Source of the DNA: Nanosynbacter sp.
GTDB lineage: Bacteria > Patescibacteriota > Saccharimonadia > Saccharimonadales > Saccharimonadaceae
Assembly: GCA_015257605.1 (NCBI GenBank)
Contig: JABZJV010000011.1
Coordinates: 1 to 18,671 of the forward strand
Direction of reading: 5' to 3'
Length of the DNA stretch: 18,671 bases
The position numbers were made by a program, and so were the translations under genes. Shown here piece by piece: positions 1 through 7,703 of this stretch (the stretch's first letter is position 1; every line of letters begins with the position of its first letter). The notes below the pieces were generated by a model. It worked only from the letters and a program-made list of their open reading frames with translations. It searched no databases and was not told where the DNA came from.

Positions 1-470
1 TCTAAAGCTTCGTCAGAAGTATTCAATTCAGTTTGGACTGGGGTGTCCGCTCGACCGTAATGCGCTGGCAAGCCAACCTTATCACTCAAGTCAACCACCA
101 CTCGTTCGGCAGTTTTTTTGCCAATACCAGCAGCTTTTTGCACAAAAGCACTGTCAGCGTTGGCAATAGCGTTGCGTACCTGTTCCGCATCGCCCAGGCT
201 GAGAATCGCTAGTGCGGCCTTTGGGCCGACACCCTGAACAGTAATCAGCATTTCAAACAGCTTTTTTGCAGCCAAACTAGAAAAACCGAACAGCTCTTCC
301 GCCTGCTCGCGCACATGGTGGTAGGTATAAAACTTGATGTCTTGATTCAGCGCCACCGCCTCAAAATCACCAGCCGACACGCTGACTTCGTAACCGACGC
401 CATGAACATCAATCACCACACTGCCCGCGCCAAACTTTTCAGCGATCACACCAGAAAGATGAGCTATCAT
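1..470 (-). CDS. ruvA: Holliday junction branch-migration protein RuvA (3' end outside window)
   Basis: RuvA binds four-way Holliday junctions as a tetramer and loads the RuvB helicase onto them; RuvC then cuts the junction. The visible 156 residues cover the N-terminal OB-fold, beginning MIAHLSGVIAEK and including the VIDVHGVGYEV strand, and domain II with two helix-hairpin-helix motifs, LITVQGVGPKAAL and AAGIGKKTAERVVVDL, that contact the DNA backbone. The C-terminal RuvB-binding domain lies beyond base 1. The ATG at 468-470 gives the canonical RuvA N-terminus. It lies 6 bases after the stop of the upstream penicillin-binding protein gene and has no recognisable Shine-Dalgarno sequence, so translation may follow from the upstream gene. 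ruvC is two genes upstream, which fits the usual ruvC-ruvA grouping. The identification rests on motif recognition and is firm. Confidence 0.95.
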   Translation of the reverse strand, partial: MIAHLSGVIAEKFGAGSVVIDVHGVGYEVSVSAGDFEAVALNQDIKFYTYHHVREQAEELFGFSSLAAKKLFEMLITVQGVGPKAALAILSLGDAEQVRNAIANADSAFVQKAAGIGKKTAERVVVDLSDKVGLPAHYGRADTPVQTELNTSDEAL

Positions 471-476
471 AATCAG

Positions 477-2999
477 CTATGGCGACGTAGCGTTACCGCC
501 AGGATTATTACTATTATTGCCGCCATTATTGCTACCGCCTGAATCACCCGAACCGCCGCCACTATTATCGTTTCCGCCAGCAGCCGCACAATTGCTAGTA
601 TCTTTACTGTAGTTCACGCCGTCGATTTTACTTTTATCGACCATAACCACTGAGCCTGTCTTAAGATCGCAGGCTGCCACTTTAGCATTTGTGCTTTTAC
701 AGTTAGCAGTGTCTTTCGAGTATTTTGTCGAGTTAAAGCTAGCTTCGTCAATAGTTTCAACCTTGCCGGTAGAAAGGTTGCAAACGGTAATCGTCGGCGC
801 CTTACAATTAGCAGTATCTTTTGAATATTTCGTCGAGTCAAACTTATCCTCATCGATAGTTTCAACCTTGCCAGTAGAGAGGTTACAAACAGATACTTTA
901 GTTGGCTCGGAATTACACGATTCAGTCGGCAGAGCGCCGCTCATAAAGTATTCATTATAAGTATTAGCGCCAGCTTTCGCCGCCAAGCCGCCCTTGTCTT
1001 TACAGACAGCGCGCTGAACAATACCGCTCGGCAGAGTGAATTTAACATCTGGCTTGCCTGACAATAGCGACGTCATCGTACTCTTCCAAATCGGCCCAGC
1101 CATGTCACTACCACCGCTAATCATAGCAGAGTTATCATTATTGCCAACCCAAACACCAACAACGTATTGCGGATTATAGCCAATCGTCCAAGCATCGCGG
1201 TTGTCGTTGGTAGTACCAGTTTTAACAGCAACAGTATGATTACCGTTAACCGTAATTGACGAGCCAAAGATGCGTGCGCGAGTTGTTCTGTCGCTAAGAA
1301 TATCTGAGATTAGGTAAGCCCCCTGAGCGCTAATAACTTGCTTAGACTTGCCCTCGTGTTTGTAGATTGTTTTAGCGTATTTATCGTCAATCTGAGTAAT
1401 TTTAGTAATATCATATTGCTTGCCGCTATTAGCGAAAGCAGTATAAGCATGCACCATATCCTGCAAAGATGCCTCGGCTGAACCAAGCGCCAACGATAAG
1501 CCGTGATCGCCTTTCTTAATAGAGGAAATGCCCATACTGTTAGCAGCTGTTACTGAACGAGAAATGCCATATTTTTGCATAACCTCAACGCTTGGAATAT
1601 TAAGCGACCAATTAAGTGCTTGGCGCACCGTAGCACTACCGCCGCGGCTAGCTTCATTTTTATCAGCATCGCGCGGCACATAGCCGCCGCCGAAATCCTT
1701 AACTTTATCTTGCAAAATAGTCGCTGGCGTAATCACGCCGTCTGCCAATGCTGCTGCGTAATAAATCGGCTTGAAGCTAGAACCTGGCTGGCGCCTAGTC
1801 GTTACCATGTTAACCTTGCCCCATTTTTCATTATTATAATCGGCACTGCCAACCAAAGCTCGAATTTCACCAGTCGTTGGATCAACGACAACTCCGCTGG
1901 CATTAGAGCCGCCCATTCGGTTAATATGCCTCATTTGCTTGTTAATGTTGTCTTTGAGGGTATTCTGCATATCGATATCTAGCGTCGTTGTGACTTGATA
2001 GCCAGAACGCATAACTTTTTCGTAACCATCTTTTTCGTAGCCGCCTTTTTTAGAGCTATATTTATCGCTGAGCTCAGCCACCACCATTTCAGCAAAATGC
2101 GGCGCCACGCTATCATTCTGCGTTGACGGCGGCGCGTAGGCCAATTGCTGGGCTAAGGCCTCTGTTTTTTGCGCTTCGGTGACGTAGCCTTCTTTTACCA
2201 TTCGACTGAGTACCGTTTTTTGCCGTTCTTTAGCATATTCAGCACTGCCGCTAATCGGCGAGTAGCTGCTCGGTGCCGGCAATACACCAACCAGCATAGC
2301 GCTTTCTGCCAGAGTTAGTTCTTTGGGTGTTTTATTGAAATAAGTCTTAGCCGCATCCTCTATGCCAAAAGCGTTTTCACCAAAATAGACCGAATTGAGA
2401 TACATGTCGAGAATCTCGTCTTTAGAATAGTTTTGCTCGACAGCAATCGACATGAAGAACTCTTGATATTTACGCATCAAACTATGCTCGTCGCTTAGCA
2501 AGGTATTCTTGACCAATTGCTGAGTGATGGTCGAGCCGCCGCCATGCCGCGTCACTGCCGCCCTAGCGATACTAAAAAGATTAAATCCGCCATGCTTATA
2601 AAAATCCTTGTCCTCGCTCGCCAACAAAGCATTCTTCATATGATCAGATATCTGGTCGAGTTTCACGATATTGCGCTTCTCAGCCCGACCAATACTATAA
2701 AAAGTCTTACCGTTTCTGTCTTTTAGAACAATTCCGGTATTATTACGGTTCATCAAACGTTCAACGTCGCGGATATCATTAGCCAGCATGATGTATGTTA
2801 CCACTGGTATGATAATCATAATTGCTAGAATAGGACCGCCAACAACGGCAACCTTCTGTTTGCGCGACAATCCTTGCCACCAAGCGACTAGTTTACCAAA
2901 CTTACCTGTCGGCTGGCGATGAACCTTACGAACTGGAGATTTCTTACGACCTATGTTAGCGTAGCGCGATAAACGCGGCGGTTGCTTTTGTATCTGCAT
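477..2999 (-). CDS. Class A penicillin-binding protein (PBP1A-like glycosyltransferase/transpeptidase)
   Basis: This is a bifunctional peptidoglycan synthase. It polymerises lipid II and cross-links the stem peptides on the outer face of the membrane. Residues below count from the GTG one codon upstream (3000-3002). A basic cytoplasmic tail (1-50) precedes one membrane segment (about 51-73). The GT51 domain has EDKDFYKHGG with the catalytic Glu at 130 and GGSTITQQLVKN at 155-166. The transpeptidase has SSFK (Ser408, Lys411), SLN (466-468) and KTG (594-596). All catalytic motifs are intact. After the transpeptidase come a PBP-typical Cys667...Cys696 segment, three tandem repeats bounded by cysteines (706/733, 741/768, 778/805) and a Gly/Ser/Asn-rich tail. 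Either the GTG or the ATG could be the start; a TATAAT -10 lies just upstream and there is no clear Shine-Dalgarno. The gene sits between ruvC and ruvA, an unusual place for a wall gene. Confidence 0.95.
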   Translation of the reverse strand: MQIQKQPPRLSRYANIGRKKSPVRKVHRQPTGKFGKLVAWWQGLSRKQKVAVVGGPILAIMIIIPVVTYIMLANDIRDVERLMNRNNTGIVLKDRNGKTFYSIGRAEKRNIVKLDQISDHMKNALLASEDKDFYKHGGFNLFSIARAAVTRHGGGSTITQQLVKNTLLSDEHSLMRKYQEFFMSIAVEQNYSKDEILDMYLNSVYFGENAFGIEDAAKTYFNKTPKELTLAESAMLVGVLPAPSSYSPISGSAEYAKERQKTVLSRMVKEGYVTEAQKTEALAQQLAYAPPSTQNDSVAPHFAEMVVAELSDKYSSKKGGYEKDGYEKVMRSGYQVTTTLDIDMQNTLKDNINKQMRHINRMGGSNASGVVVDPTTGEIRALVGSADYNNEKWGKVNMVTTRRQPGSSFKPIYYAAALADGVITPATILQDKVKDFGGGYVPRDADKNEASRGGSATVRQALNWSLNIPSVEVMQKYGISRSVTAANSMGISSIKKGDHGLSLALGSAEASLQDMVHAYTAFANSGKQYDITKITQIDDKYAKTIYKHEGKSKQVISAQGAYLISDILSDRTTRARIFGSSITVNGNHTVAVKTGTTNDNRDAWTIGYNPQYVVGVWVGNNDNSAMISGGSDMAGPIWKSTMTSLLSGKPDVKFTLPSGIVQRAVCKDKGGLAAKAGANTYNEYFMSGALPTESCNSEPTKVSVCNLSTGKVETIDEDKFDSTKYSKDTANCKAPTITVCNLSTGKVETIDEASFNSTKYSKDTANCKSTNAKVAACDLKTGSVVMVDKSKIDGVNYSKDTSNCAAAGGNDNSGGGSGDSGGSNNGGNNSNNPGGNATSP
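588..890 (-). repeat. Three Cys-framed tandem repeats in the PBP C-terminus
   Basis: Three units of about 105-110 bases encode 29-residue modules that begin VCNLSTGKVETIDE or a variant and end in YSKDTANC or YSKDTSNC. Each has cysteines exactly 27 residues apart (706/733, 741/768, 778/805). Units one and two are nearly identical in protein sequence; unit three has diverged (ACDLKTGSVVMVDKSKIDG). The order and spacing are plain in the sequence. Internal disulfides or a wall-binding role are inferences. Confidence 0.9.
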
Positions 3000-3007
3000 C
3001 ACCTACC

Positions 3008-3016
3008 ATTATATCA
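3008..3016 (-). promoter_or_regulatory. Extended -10 promoter for the PBP gene
   Basis: On the - strand the sequence TGATATAAT is a perfect extended -10 (TG-n-TATAAT). It lies between the ruvC stop and the PBP start. Only 5 bases separate the hexamer from the GTG and 8 from the ATG, so transcription from it would start at the start codon and give a leaderless mRNA. No good -35 is seen, as is usual for extended -10 promoters. Assignment is by pattern only. Confidence 0.5.
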
Positions 3017-3018
3017 CC

Positions 3019-3498
3019 TTACGCTTCAATACGGCTCATAAACGCATGCGTTAAAGCTGCCGCCAATGCGTCAGCGCAATCATCAGGCTTCGGCACCTCT
3101 TGCAACCCTAGCTGAATACGCACCATTTCTTGAATTTGCGGCTTTTTAGCGGCACCGTAACCAGTGATTGATTTTTTGATTTCATTCGGCGTGTATTCGT
3201 GAATTGGCAATTTCGCTTGGCGGCCTGTCAATATTGCTACGCCGCGCGCCTCGGCGACACTGATTGCTGTCGTAATATTCTTAGTAAAAAACAGTTTTTC
3301 AACCGACATAACATCCGGCTGCGTCTCTTTAATAATATCGGTTAAGCCTGAGTAGATTTCTTCAAGGCGATCTGGTAATGGTGTATGTGCTGGCGTAGTG
3401 ATCACTCCAGCCGTAACCAGCCTCATTCTACCGCCGTTGACATCAATTACGCCAAATCCGAGAATACCTGTACCAGGATCAATTCCGATGATTCGCAT
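3019..3498 (-). CDS. ruvC: Crossover junction endodeoxyribonuclease RuvC
   Basis: RuvC is the dimeric resolvase that makes paired nicks in Holliday junctions bound by RuvAB. From the ATG at 3496-3498 the protein is 159 residues, close to the family norm, and begins MRIIGIDPGT with the first catalytic Asp at 7. The other acidic residues are present: Glu67 in VEKLFF, and Asp140 and Asp143 in the PDDCADALAAAL segment (D-x-x-D). The basic GYGAAKKPQIQEMV segment is also typical. An in-frame GTG at 3513 overlaps the upstream stop as GTGA and would add five residues (MIHIS). AGGAA sits too close to that GTG and too far from the ATG to decide, and the ATG is preferred because it matches the family N-terminus. 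The tight junction with the lamin-tail gene suggests co-transcription. Confidence 0.95.
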   Translation of the reverse strand: MRIIGIDPGTGILGFGVIDVNGGRMRLVTAGVITTPAHTPLPDRLEEIYSGLTDIIKETQPDVMSVEKLFFTKNITTAISVAEARGVAILTGRQAKLPIHEYTPNEIKKSITGYGAAKKPQIQEMVRIQLGLQEVPKPDDCADALAAALTHAFMSRIEA

Positions 3499-3509
3499 GC
3501 TGATATGGA

Positions 3510-5351
3510 TCACTTCCTGCCAAATCGAATAGCTTTTCTCAAGCCGCGCTTAATTTCAGTGCGCCATTCCCAGACACCATAGCTAACACCCGCCAAGGCC
3601 AGTCCGCTAATCGTCCACCACACCGCTGGATTAGTTTGCTGGACTGTTACCGGCTGCACTGGATAAGCCGCTAATGTATTATTAGCTTTCTTGATTTTGC
3701 GACAGCGACCAGTTGAAGGATTGCGCTCCCAGCCTGCTTTGCACGGTTTGGGCAAATCGTCAACAGAAGCAATCTTCTTGCAGCGGCCAGTTTCTGGGTT
3801 ACGGAATTGGCCCTCTTTACACGGTTTCAGAACCGCTGCAGCCGCCTTGGCAATTGAACGACAACGTCCGGTTTCCTCGCTGCGATATTGACCTTCTTTG
3901 CAAGGTTTCAAGACAACGGTTTTTTTCTTGTCCTGAACAATATTGCGGCAGCGGCCAGTCTCTTCGCTGCGATATTGGTCATCGCGGCATGGTTTCAATA
4001 TTTTTATTTTTGGTTTAGCCGACAACGCTTTCAGGCTACCCTTACCATAATTAAGTTTAGGCGTAAAATCATTACCCTCACTACCTGGACTCGGCGTCGC
4101 CCAGCGCCAAGTCGCAGTTTTAGCATCATACGCCCAAGATCGCCCTTTGTTACTAGCACTATCAGCTTTCTCATACGGCATCACGCCGTTCTTATAGGTA
4201 ATTAACCCGTTGGCATCTTGCAACCACACTGTTCCAGATGCCTTGTTAAGATGCAGCGCCTTCCCTGATATGACAAAGATTTTACCCGGCAGAACTGTGC
4301 CTGATAGCTTCGAAAGGCTATCAGTAGAATCCGATTCCGCTTGGTTGCCGCTACGCAAGCGGTAGAGTGATAAGTCTATTGGGCTTTGACCAATATTTTT
4401 AACCTTAACATAGCTATAGCAAGCGAGGTTCGGGTCAGCCGTAGCACAATCTGCTGGATTCGGTAAAATTTCTAGAATCTGTAAAGTTGGCGTCGACGGC
4501 AAACGGTACAAATCACTTGATATCATATTGCCAGTCGCTCGTTTACGAAAATCAGTTTTAAAGACACCAGTTCGATAAGACTTACTCCAGCCTTTACGCT
4601 CCCAAATATCATTCTGATATTTGCCGAGATCGGTATTGTTAATTCGAACTGCCTCAACTAGCTGGCCAGCTTGATAAACATTTATCTCTTTGTCATACAA
4701 AGTATCACTATTTGGAGTTGGACAGCCCGCTAAAAGCAATGTATCATCCGTAGGCGACAAGTTCGGGCTGTACAGCGTTAAATAACTTTTCGGCCGCAGA
4801 TAATCTCGCAATTTAGCATTACAAACAAAATCAGCTTCCGCTGTTGCGTAACGTAGTTCTAGCGATATCTGTCCTAGATTGAAAAATTCATCACTAGTAT
4901 TGTAAAGTTCTATCGCCGTATAGCCATATTTCGGATCAGTTTTAAACGCCGAGACTACAACACCATTTTCTACTAACACTGGTGACGGCAATGTTGTCGT
5001 TTTATCTACAGTTTCGCTGGCATTAGTAGGGCTTGACGGGACCAACGGCGGGATTTCAGCAGGCTTGGCAGCGGTTTTGTTCTCAGCAGTCTGCCGCGAG
5101 AGTGTCTTCCCATCGTTCGCAGCTGGCAGTGAATTAGAATTTTCTTTATTAATTAGCGGCTCGTTAGACTTACCGAGATTTTCCTTTTGTTTAGCGGTTG
5201 GTAAATTCTCGCTATTATTTTCGCTCTCAATGCTTAGCGTGTTATCCGGCGAAACAGCCGTCGTCGATACAGCATCTGCCACTGCCAACCCTGAAAATAC
5301 TGGCTGAAGAGTTATAGTTGCTATCAATATGGCGAGTTTTAGACATCGCAT
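3510..5351 (-). CDS. Exported lamin-tail-domain surface protein with Cys-framed repeats and C-terminal membrane anchor
   Basis: This 613-residue exported protein has no clear enzymatic domain. Numbering is from the ATG at 5349-5351, chosen because AGGAGG lies 4 bases upstream; a TTG five codons earlier overlaps that site and is less likely. A signal peptide (1 to about 25, ending GLAVA) is followed by a Ser/Thr/Asn/Lys-rich linker. Two beta-rich segments come next. The first is about 128-235. The second, about 290-430, has LQILEILPNP, YSYVKVKNIGQSPIDLSLYRL and RSWAYD...WRWATPSPGSEG, which resembles the lamin-tail domain (LTD). Then come four short Cys-pair repeats (452-555), one membrane span (about 577-595) and a basic cytoplasmic tail. 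A cell-surface structural or adhesive role is inferred. It lies between yebC and ruvC, touching ruvC by a GTGA overlap. It could have its own promoter and operator upstream. Confidence 0.75.
   Translation of the reverse strand: MRCLKLAILIATITLQPVFSGLAVADAVSTTAVSPDNTLSIESENNSENLPTAKQKENLGKSNEPLINKENSNSLPAANDGKTLSRQTAENKTAAKPAEIPPLVPSSPTNASETVDKTTTLPSPVLVENGVVVSAFKTDPKYGYTAIELYNTSDEFFNLGQISLELRYATAEADFVCNAKLRDYLRPKSYLTLYSPNLSPTDDTLLLAGCPTPNSDTLYDKEINVYQAGQLVEAVRINNTDLGKYQNDIWERKGWSKSYRTGVFKTDFRKRATGNMISSDLYRLPSTPTLQILEILPNPADCATADPNLACYSYVKVKNIGQSPIDLSLYRLRSGNQAESDSTDSLSKLSGTVLPGKIFVISGKALHLNKASGTVWLQDANGLITYKNGVMPYEKADSASNKGRSWAYDAKTATWRWATPSPGSEGNDFTPKLNYGKGSLKALSAKPKIKILKPCRDDQYRSEETGRCRNIVQDKKKTVVLKPCKEGQYRSEETGRCRSIAKAAAAVLKPCKEGQFRNPETGRCKKIASVDDLPKPCKAGWERNPSTGRCRKIKKANNTLAAYPVQPVTVQQTNPAVWWTISGLALAGVSYGVWEWRTEIKRGLRKAIRFGRK
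3690..3998 (-). repeat. Four tandem Cys-pair repeats in the lamin-tail protein
   Basis: Four units follow the pattern KPC-x4-(Y/F/W)R-(S/N)-x-(E/S)-TGRC-(R/K), with the two cysteines always 13 residues apart (455/468, 484/497, 511/524, 537/550 from the ATG). Short variable linkers separate them. Units one and two share YRSEETGRCR; units three and four use RNPETGRCK and RNPSTGRCR. Even spacing of conserved cysteines in an exported protein suggests small disulfide-closed loops. Confidence 0.9.
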
Positions 5352-5365
5352 CAGGCCTCCTAGCA

Positions 5366-5392
5366 ATTATAAATACCATGTATACTTATAAT
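5366..5392. promoter_or_regulatory. Near-perfect inverted repeat, candidate operator
   Basis: A 27-base inverted repeat has outer arms ATTATAA and TTATAAT. After one mismatch a further TA/TA pair matches, so nine of the ten outer positions pair; the central CCATGT part does not. It lies between the proposed -10 and the AGGAGG of the lamin-tail gene, where a dimeric repressor would act. It is AT-rich, so chance similarity cannot be excluded. Confidence 0.4.
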
Positions 5393-5419
5393 CTACATGA
5401 AGGTAAGCTTAAAAGTCAA
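5390..5419 (-). promoter_or_regulatory. Candidate promoter of the lamin-tail gene
   Basis: On the - strand TTGACT (5414-5419) is followed after 18 bases by TAGATT (5390-5395), directly after the yebC stop codon. The -35 is strong (5 of 6) and the -10 weaker (4 of 6). The predicted leader of about 30 bases would carry the AGGAGG site and the inverted repeat. Confidence 0.45.
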
Positions 5420-6145
5420 CTAATCGTTAATATCAGCAGTAATATCGGCATTCGTATAAACGTTTACCACATCGTCAAGATCGTCGAGCGCGTCAATAAT
5501 TTTTATTACTTTGCGAGCGGTTTCGGCATCGCTGATAGGCACGTCGTTTTTGGCAATGTATTGCAACTCGGCTTCCTCGATAGTCATACCTGCATCGAGC
5601 AGCGCCTTGCGAACGCTCGCTAAATCTTTCATGCCAGTATAGACAATTAGTTTACCATCAGCCTCAACAGCATCTTCGGCGCCAGCGTCAAGTACTTGCA
5701 ACAATGCTTCTTCGCCGCTTACTGCCACCCGAATAACCCCTTTGCGGTCAAATTGAAACATCACGCTGCCAGCATCAGCCATTGAACCGCCGTTTTTAGT
5801 TAAAGCCAATTTCACCTCTGGCAAAGTTCGATTACGGTTATCAGTGGCTGTTTCAATGATAATCCCTACGCCGCCAGGGCCATAGCCCTCGTAAGTAATT
5901 TCCTCAAGCGTCGCTGAATTTTTGTCGGCAACCCGGTCGATCGCCCGCTGAATATTAGCAGCTGGCATATTTGCTGCCTTAGCTTTTTCGATAGCCATTG
6001 CTAGGCTAGAGTTCATTGTAGGGTCAGTGCCAGCCCGCGCTGCGATAGCGATCTGGTTGCCAATTTTAGTGAAAATCGCACCGCGTTTAGCATCAACAAC
6101 AGCTTTTTGACGATGTGTTGTCGCCCATTTACTATGTCCTGACAT
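5420..6145 (-). CDS. yebC: YebC/PmpR/TACO1-family protein
   Basis: This is a full-length 241-residue YebC-family protein. The family was first described as transcription regulators. More recent work on members and on the mitochondrial homologue TACO1 supports a role at the ribosome in relieving stalls, for example at proline runs. The N-terminus MSGHSKWATTHRQKAVVDAKRGAIFTKI is the family hallmark. Further signatures are NMPAANIQRAI, the YEGYGPGGVGIIIE segment and NGGSMADAGSVMFQF. The ATG is supported by GAGGAG five bases upstream. A good promoter lies within and after the 3' end of comEC. yebC upstream of ruvC is a widely conserved arrangement; here one extra gene lies between them. Which of the proposed roles applies cannot be told from sequence. 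Confidence 0.95.
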   Translation of the reverse strand: MSGHSKWATTHRQKAVVDAKRGAIFTKIGNQIAIAARAGTDPTMNSSLAMAIEKAKAANMPAANIQRAIDRVADKNSATLEEITYEGYGPGGVGIIIETATDNRNRTLPEVKLALTKNGGSMADAGSVMFQFDRKGVIRVAVSGEEALLQVLDAGAEDAVEADGKLIVYTGMKDLASVRKALLDAGMTIEEAELQYIAKNDVPISDAETARKVIKIIDALDDLDDVVNVYTNADITADIND

Positions 6146-6184
6146 GACTACTCCTCGTTAGTTTATTGATAAATGCTTACTTAT

Positions 6185-6213
6185 ATAATAGCAAATGAGC
6201 CCTGTTATGTCAC
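6185..6213 (-). promoter_or_regulatory. Promoter of yebC
   Basis: On the - strand GTGACA (6208-6213) and TATTAT (6185-6190) are separated by exactly 17 bases. Each matches consensus at 5 of 6 positions. The -35 lies in the last codons of comEC. The predicted start near 6178 gives a leader of about 33 bases with the GAGGAG ribosome site. Confidence 0.65.
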
Positions 6214-7644
6214 TATCGAAGCGTCGCGCAGTCGATAGCCGCTACGCCATTTCATGAACCACACTGCCGCAATTATCAAACCGTACCATAGCGCCGCTAT
6301 CCACCACGGCACTTGCAGTTCAACTGCAGCCCAAGATTGCTCGGCACACCAATTCACTACTGCAATCATCGCATCAAGCATCATCTGCGCTGGCCAGCCA
6401 ATGATGTGCGCTATCGCTGGAACAATCAATCCGCTAACGCCACCTATTGATGTTAGCAACATCGCCAACGGTATAAACGGACCAACCAGGATATTCGCCA
6501 ACAACGAAACCACGCTCAACTGCCCAAAGGCTGCCATAATAATCGGCGCAGTTACCAGCTGTGCCGCTAATGTTTCTAACAGAATTTGAATGATAGCTGG
6601 GACTTTATCAGTCGAGAAGAAATAAGCCGTCAACACTGGCGCCACGATAATCACACCAGCGAATGCTGCAAAACTTAGCATCCAACCCATGTCTCCCCAA
6701 GCATAACTCGGATTACACAATACCGTTATTGCCGATACTAGCCCCAGCAAAACAACTGGATGAAACTTTCGGCCGACATACCATGCTAGCAAGCTTAACC
6801 CAGTAACAAGCCCAGCGCGCACCATGCTCGGACTGGCGCCAGTCATAGCGATAAAACCCAGCACCAAGCTACAGCTAACTAGTGTCGCTAAATATTTTGA
6901 TATTTTTGCGAATAGCCGCCGCGCCAAACGTACCAGAATTGTTAAATTGTAGCCGCTCGCTACAATGATGTGCGTCAGACCAGCAATCTTTAGAGCTTCT
7001 AGCAAATCCTCTGGCAGCATGCTTTTCTTACCTAATAAAAAGCCAATCCCTAAACTAGCTCCTGGATCATCAACCGCTTTATGTACACCATCAGCAAAAG
7101 TATCGCGCAGCTCTAGTGCTGGATCGCCGCCAGCTGTTCGTTTGACACTGTCAAGCTTCGCCCTTGCTAATACTGCCGCGAAATTGCCAAAACCCGGCTT
7201 CAATACACCGCGCAAAGCAAGTTCATCACCACGTTTAATTGCTGGATTACCGCGCAGCGACAACCAAATTTGGCCAGGTAAAGATGTCTCGTCCATTTTG
7301 ATATAAGTTATTTGCAGTCTAGTACTACCAGCTACGTTATCTGCGTCATCCCGCACTATGCCAGTTAATCGCACTGACTGGCCATACAACGGTTTATATA
7401 ACTGTAACTGCGCTTGATCGCTAGAGCCGCGAGCCAGTCCGATCAACAGCCCCGCGCCTAGCGTTAAAATTAACAAAATCCGCCGTCGCTGCCAAAAAAC
7501 TAAACTAATCAGCGGAATTGACGCAATAATTAGCCACCAGCTAGCCCCACTCCACCATTGCGCCAATACCACGCCGCTAACTAGCCCGTAGCATAAAGCG
7601 GCAATATGCCACATTGGATGAAGCCGCTCGCCCAACCATCTCAT
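6205..7644 (-). CDS. comEC: ComEC/Rec2-type DNA uptake channel, core membrane form
   Basis: ComEC passes single-stranded DNA across the cytoplasmic membrane during natural transformation. This 479-residue protein has N-terminal membrane segments and a soluble beta-rich part (about 20-170, DUF4131/OB-like), then the polytopic Competence domain (about 195-465). The core signature is clear: GFLLGKKSMLPEDLLEALKIAGLTHIIVASGYNL (split here as GFLLGKKSMLPEDLLEALK at 201-219 and IAGLTHIIVASGYNL at 220-234), followed by SPSMVRAGLVTGL (271-283). The C-terminal metallo-beta-lactamase-like domain of longer ComEC proteins is absent: the protein ends soon after the last membrane segment, with no in-frame continuation before yebC. 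No Shine-Dalgarno precedes the ATG; a weak TACTAT lies 6 bases upstream. Expression is likely independent, since the divergent tRNA unit lies upstream. Confidence 0.9.
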   Translation of the reverse strand: MRWLGERLHPMWHIAALCYGLVSGVVLAQWWSGASWWLIIASIPLISLVFWQRRRILLILTLGAGLLIGLARGSSDQAQLQLYKPLYGQSVRLTGIVRDDADNVAGSTRLQITYIKMDETSLPGQIWLSLRGNPAIKRGDELALRGVLKPGFGNFAAVLARAKLDSVKRTAGGDPALELRDTFADGVHKAVDDPGASLGIGFLLGKKSMLPEDLLEALKIAGLTHIIVASGYNLTILVRLARRLFAKISKYLATLVSCSLVLGFIAMTGASPSMVRAGLVTGLSLLAWYVGRKFHPVVLLGLVSAITVLCNPSYAWGDMGWMLSFAAFAGVIIVAPVLTAYFFSTDKVPAIIQILLETLAAQLVTAPIIMAAFGQLSVVSLLANILVGPFIPLAMLLTSIGGVSGLIVPAIAHIIGWPAQMMLDAMIAVVNWCAEQSWAAVELQVPWWIAALWYGLIIAAVWFMKWRSGYRLRDASIVT

Positions 7645-7663
7645 ATTTCGATAGTAGCATAGC

Positions 7664-7692
7664 TTGACACGACTCGCCGCAAACTGTATAGT
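7664..7692 (+). promoter_or_regulatory. Promoter of tRNA-Lys
   Basis: A consensus -35 TTGACA (7664-7669) and TATAGT -10 (7687-7692) are separated by 17 bases. The start site would be near 7699-7700, a few bases before the mature tRNA 5' end. This is the strongest sigma-70-type promoter in the window. Confidence 0.8.
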
Positions 7693-7703
7693 AAGATTTA
7701 CTC

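Noticed and set aside
588..890. Tandem repeats as a CRISPR-like array
   Set aside because: The repeats are in frame within the PBP, translate to conserved modules and have no unique spacers.
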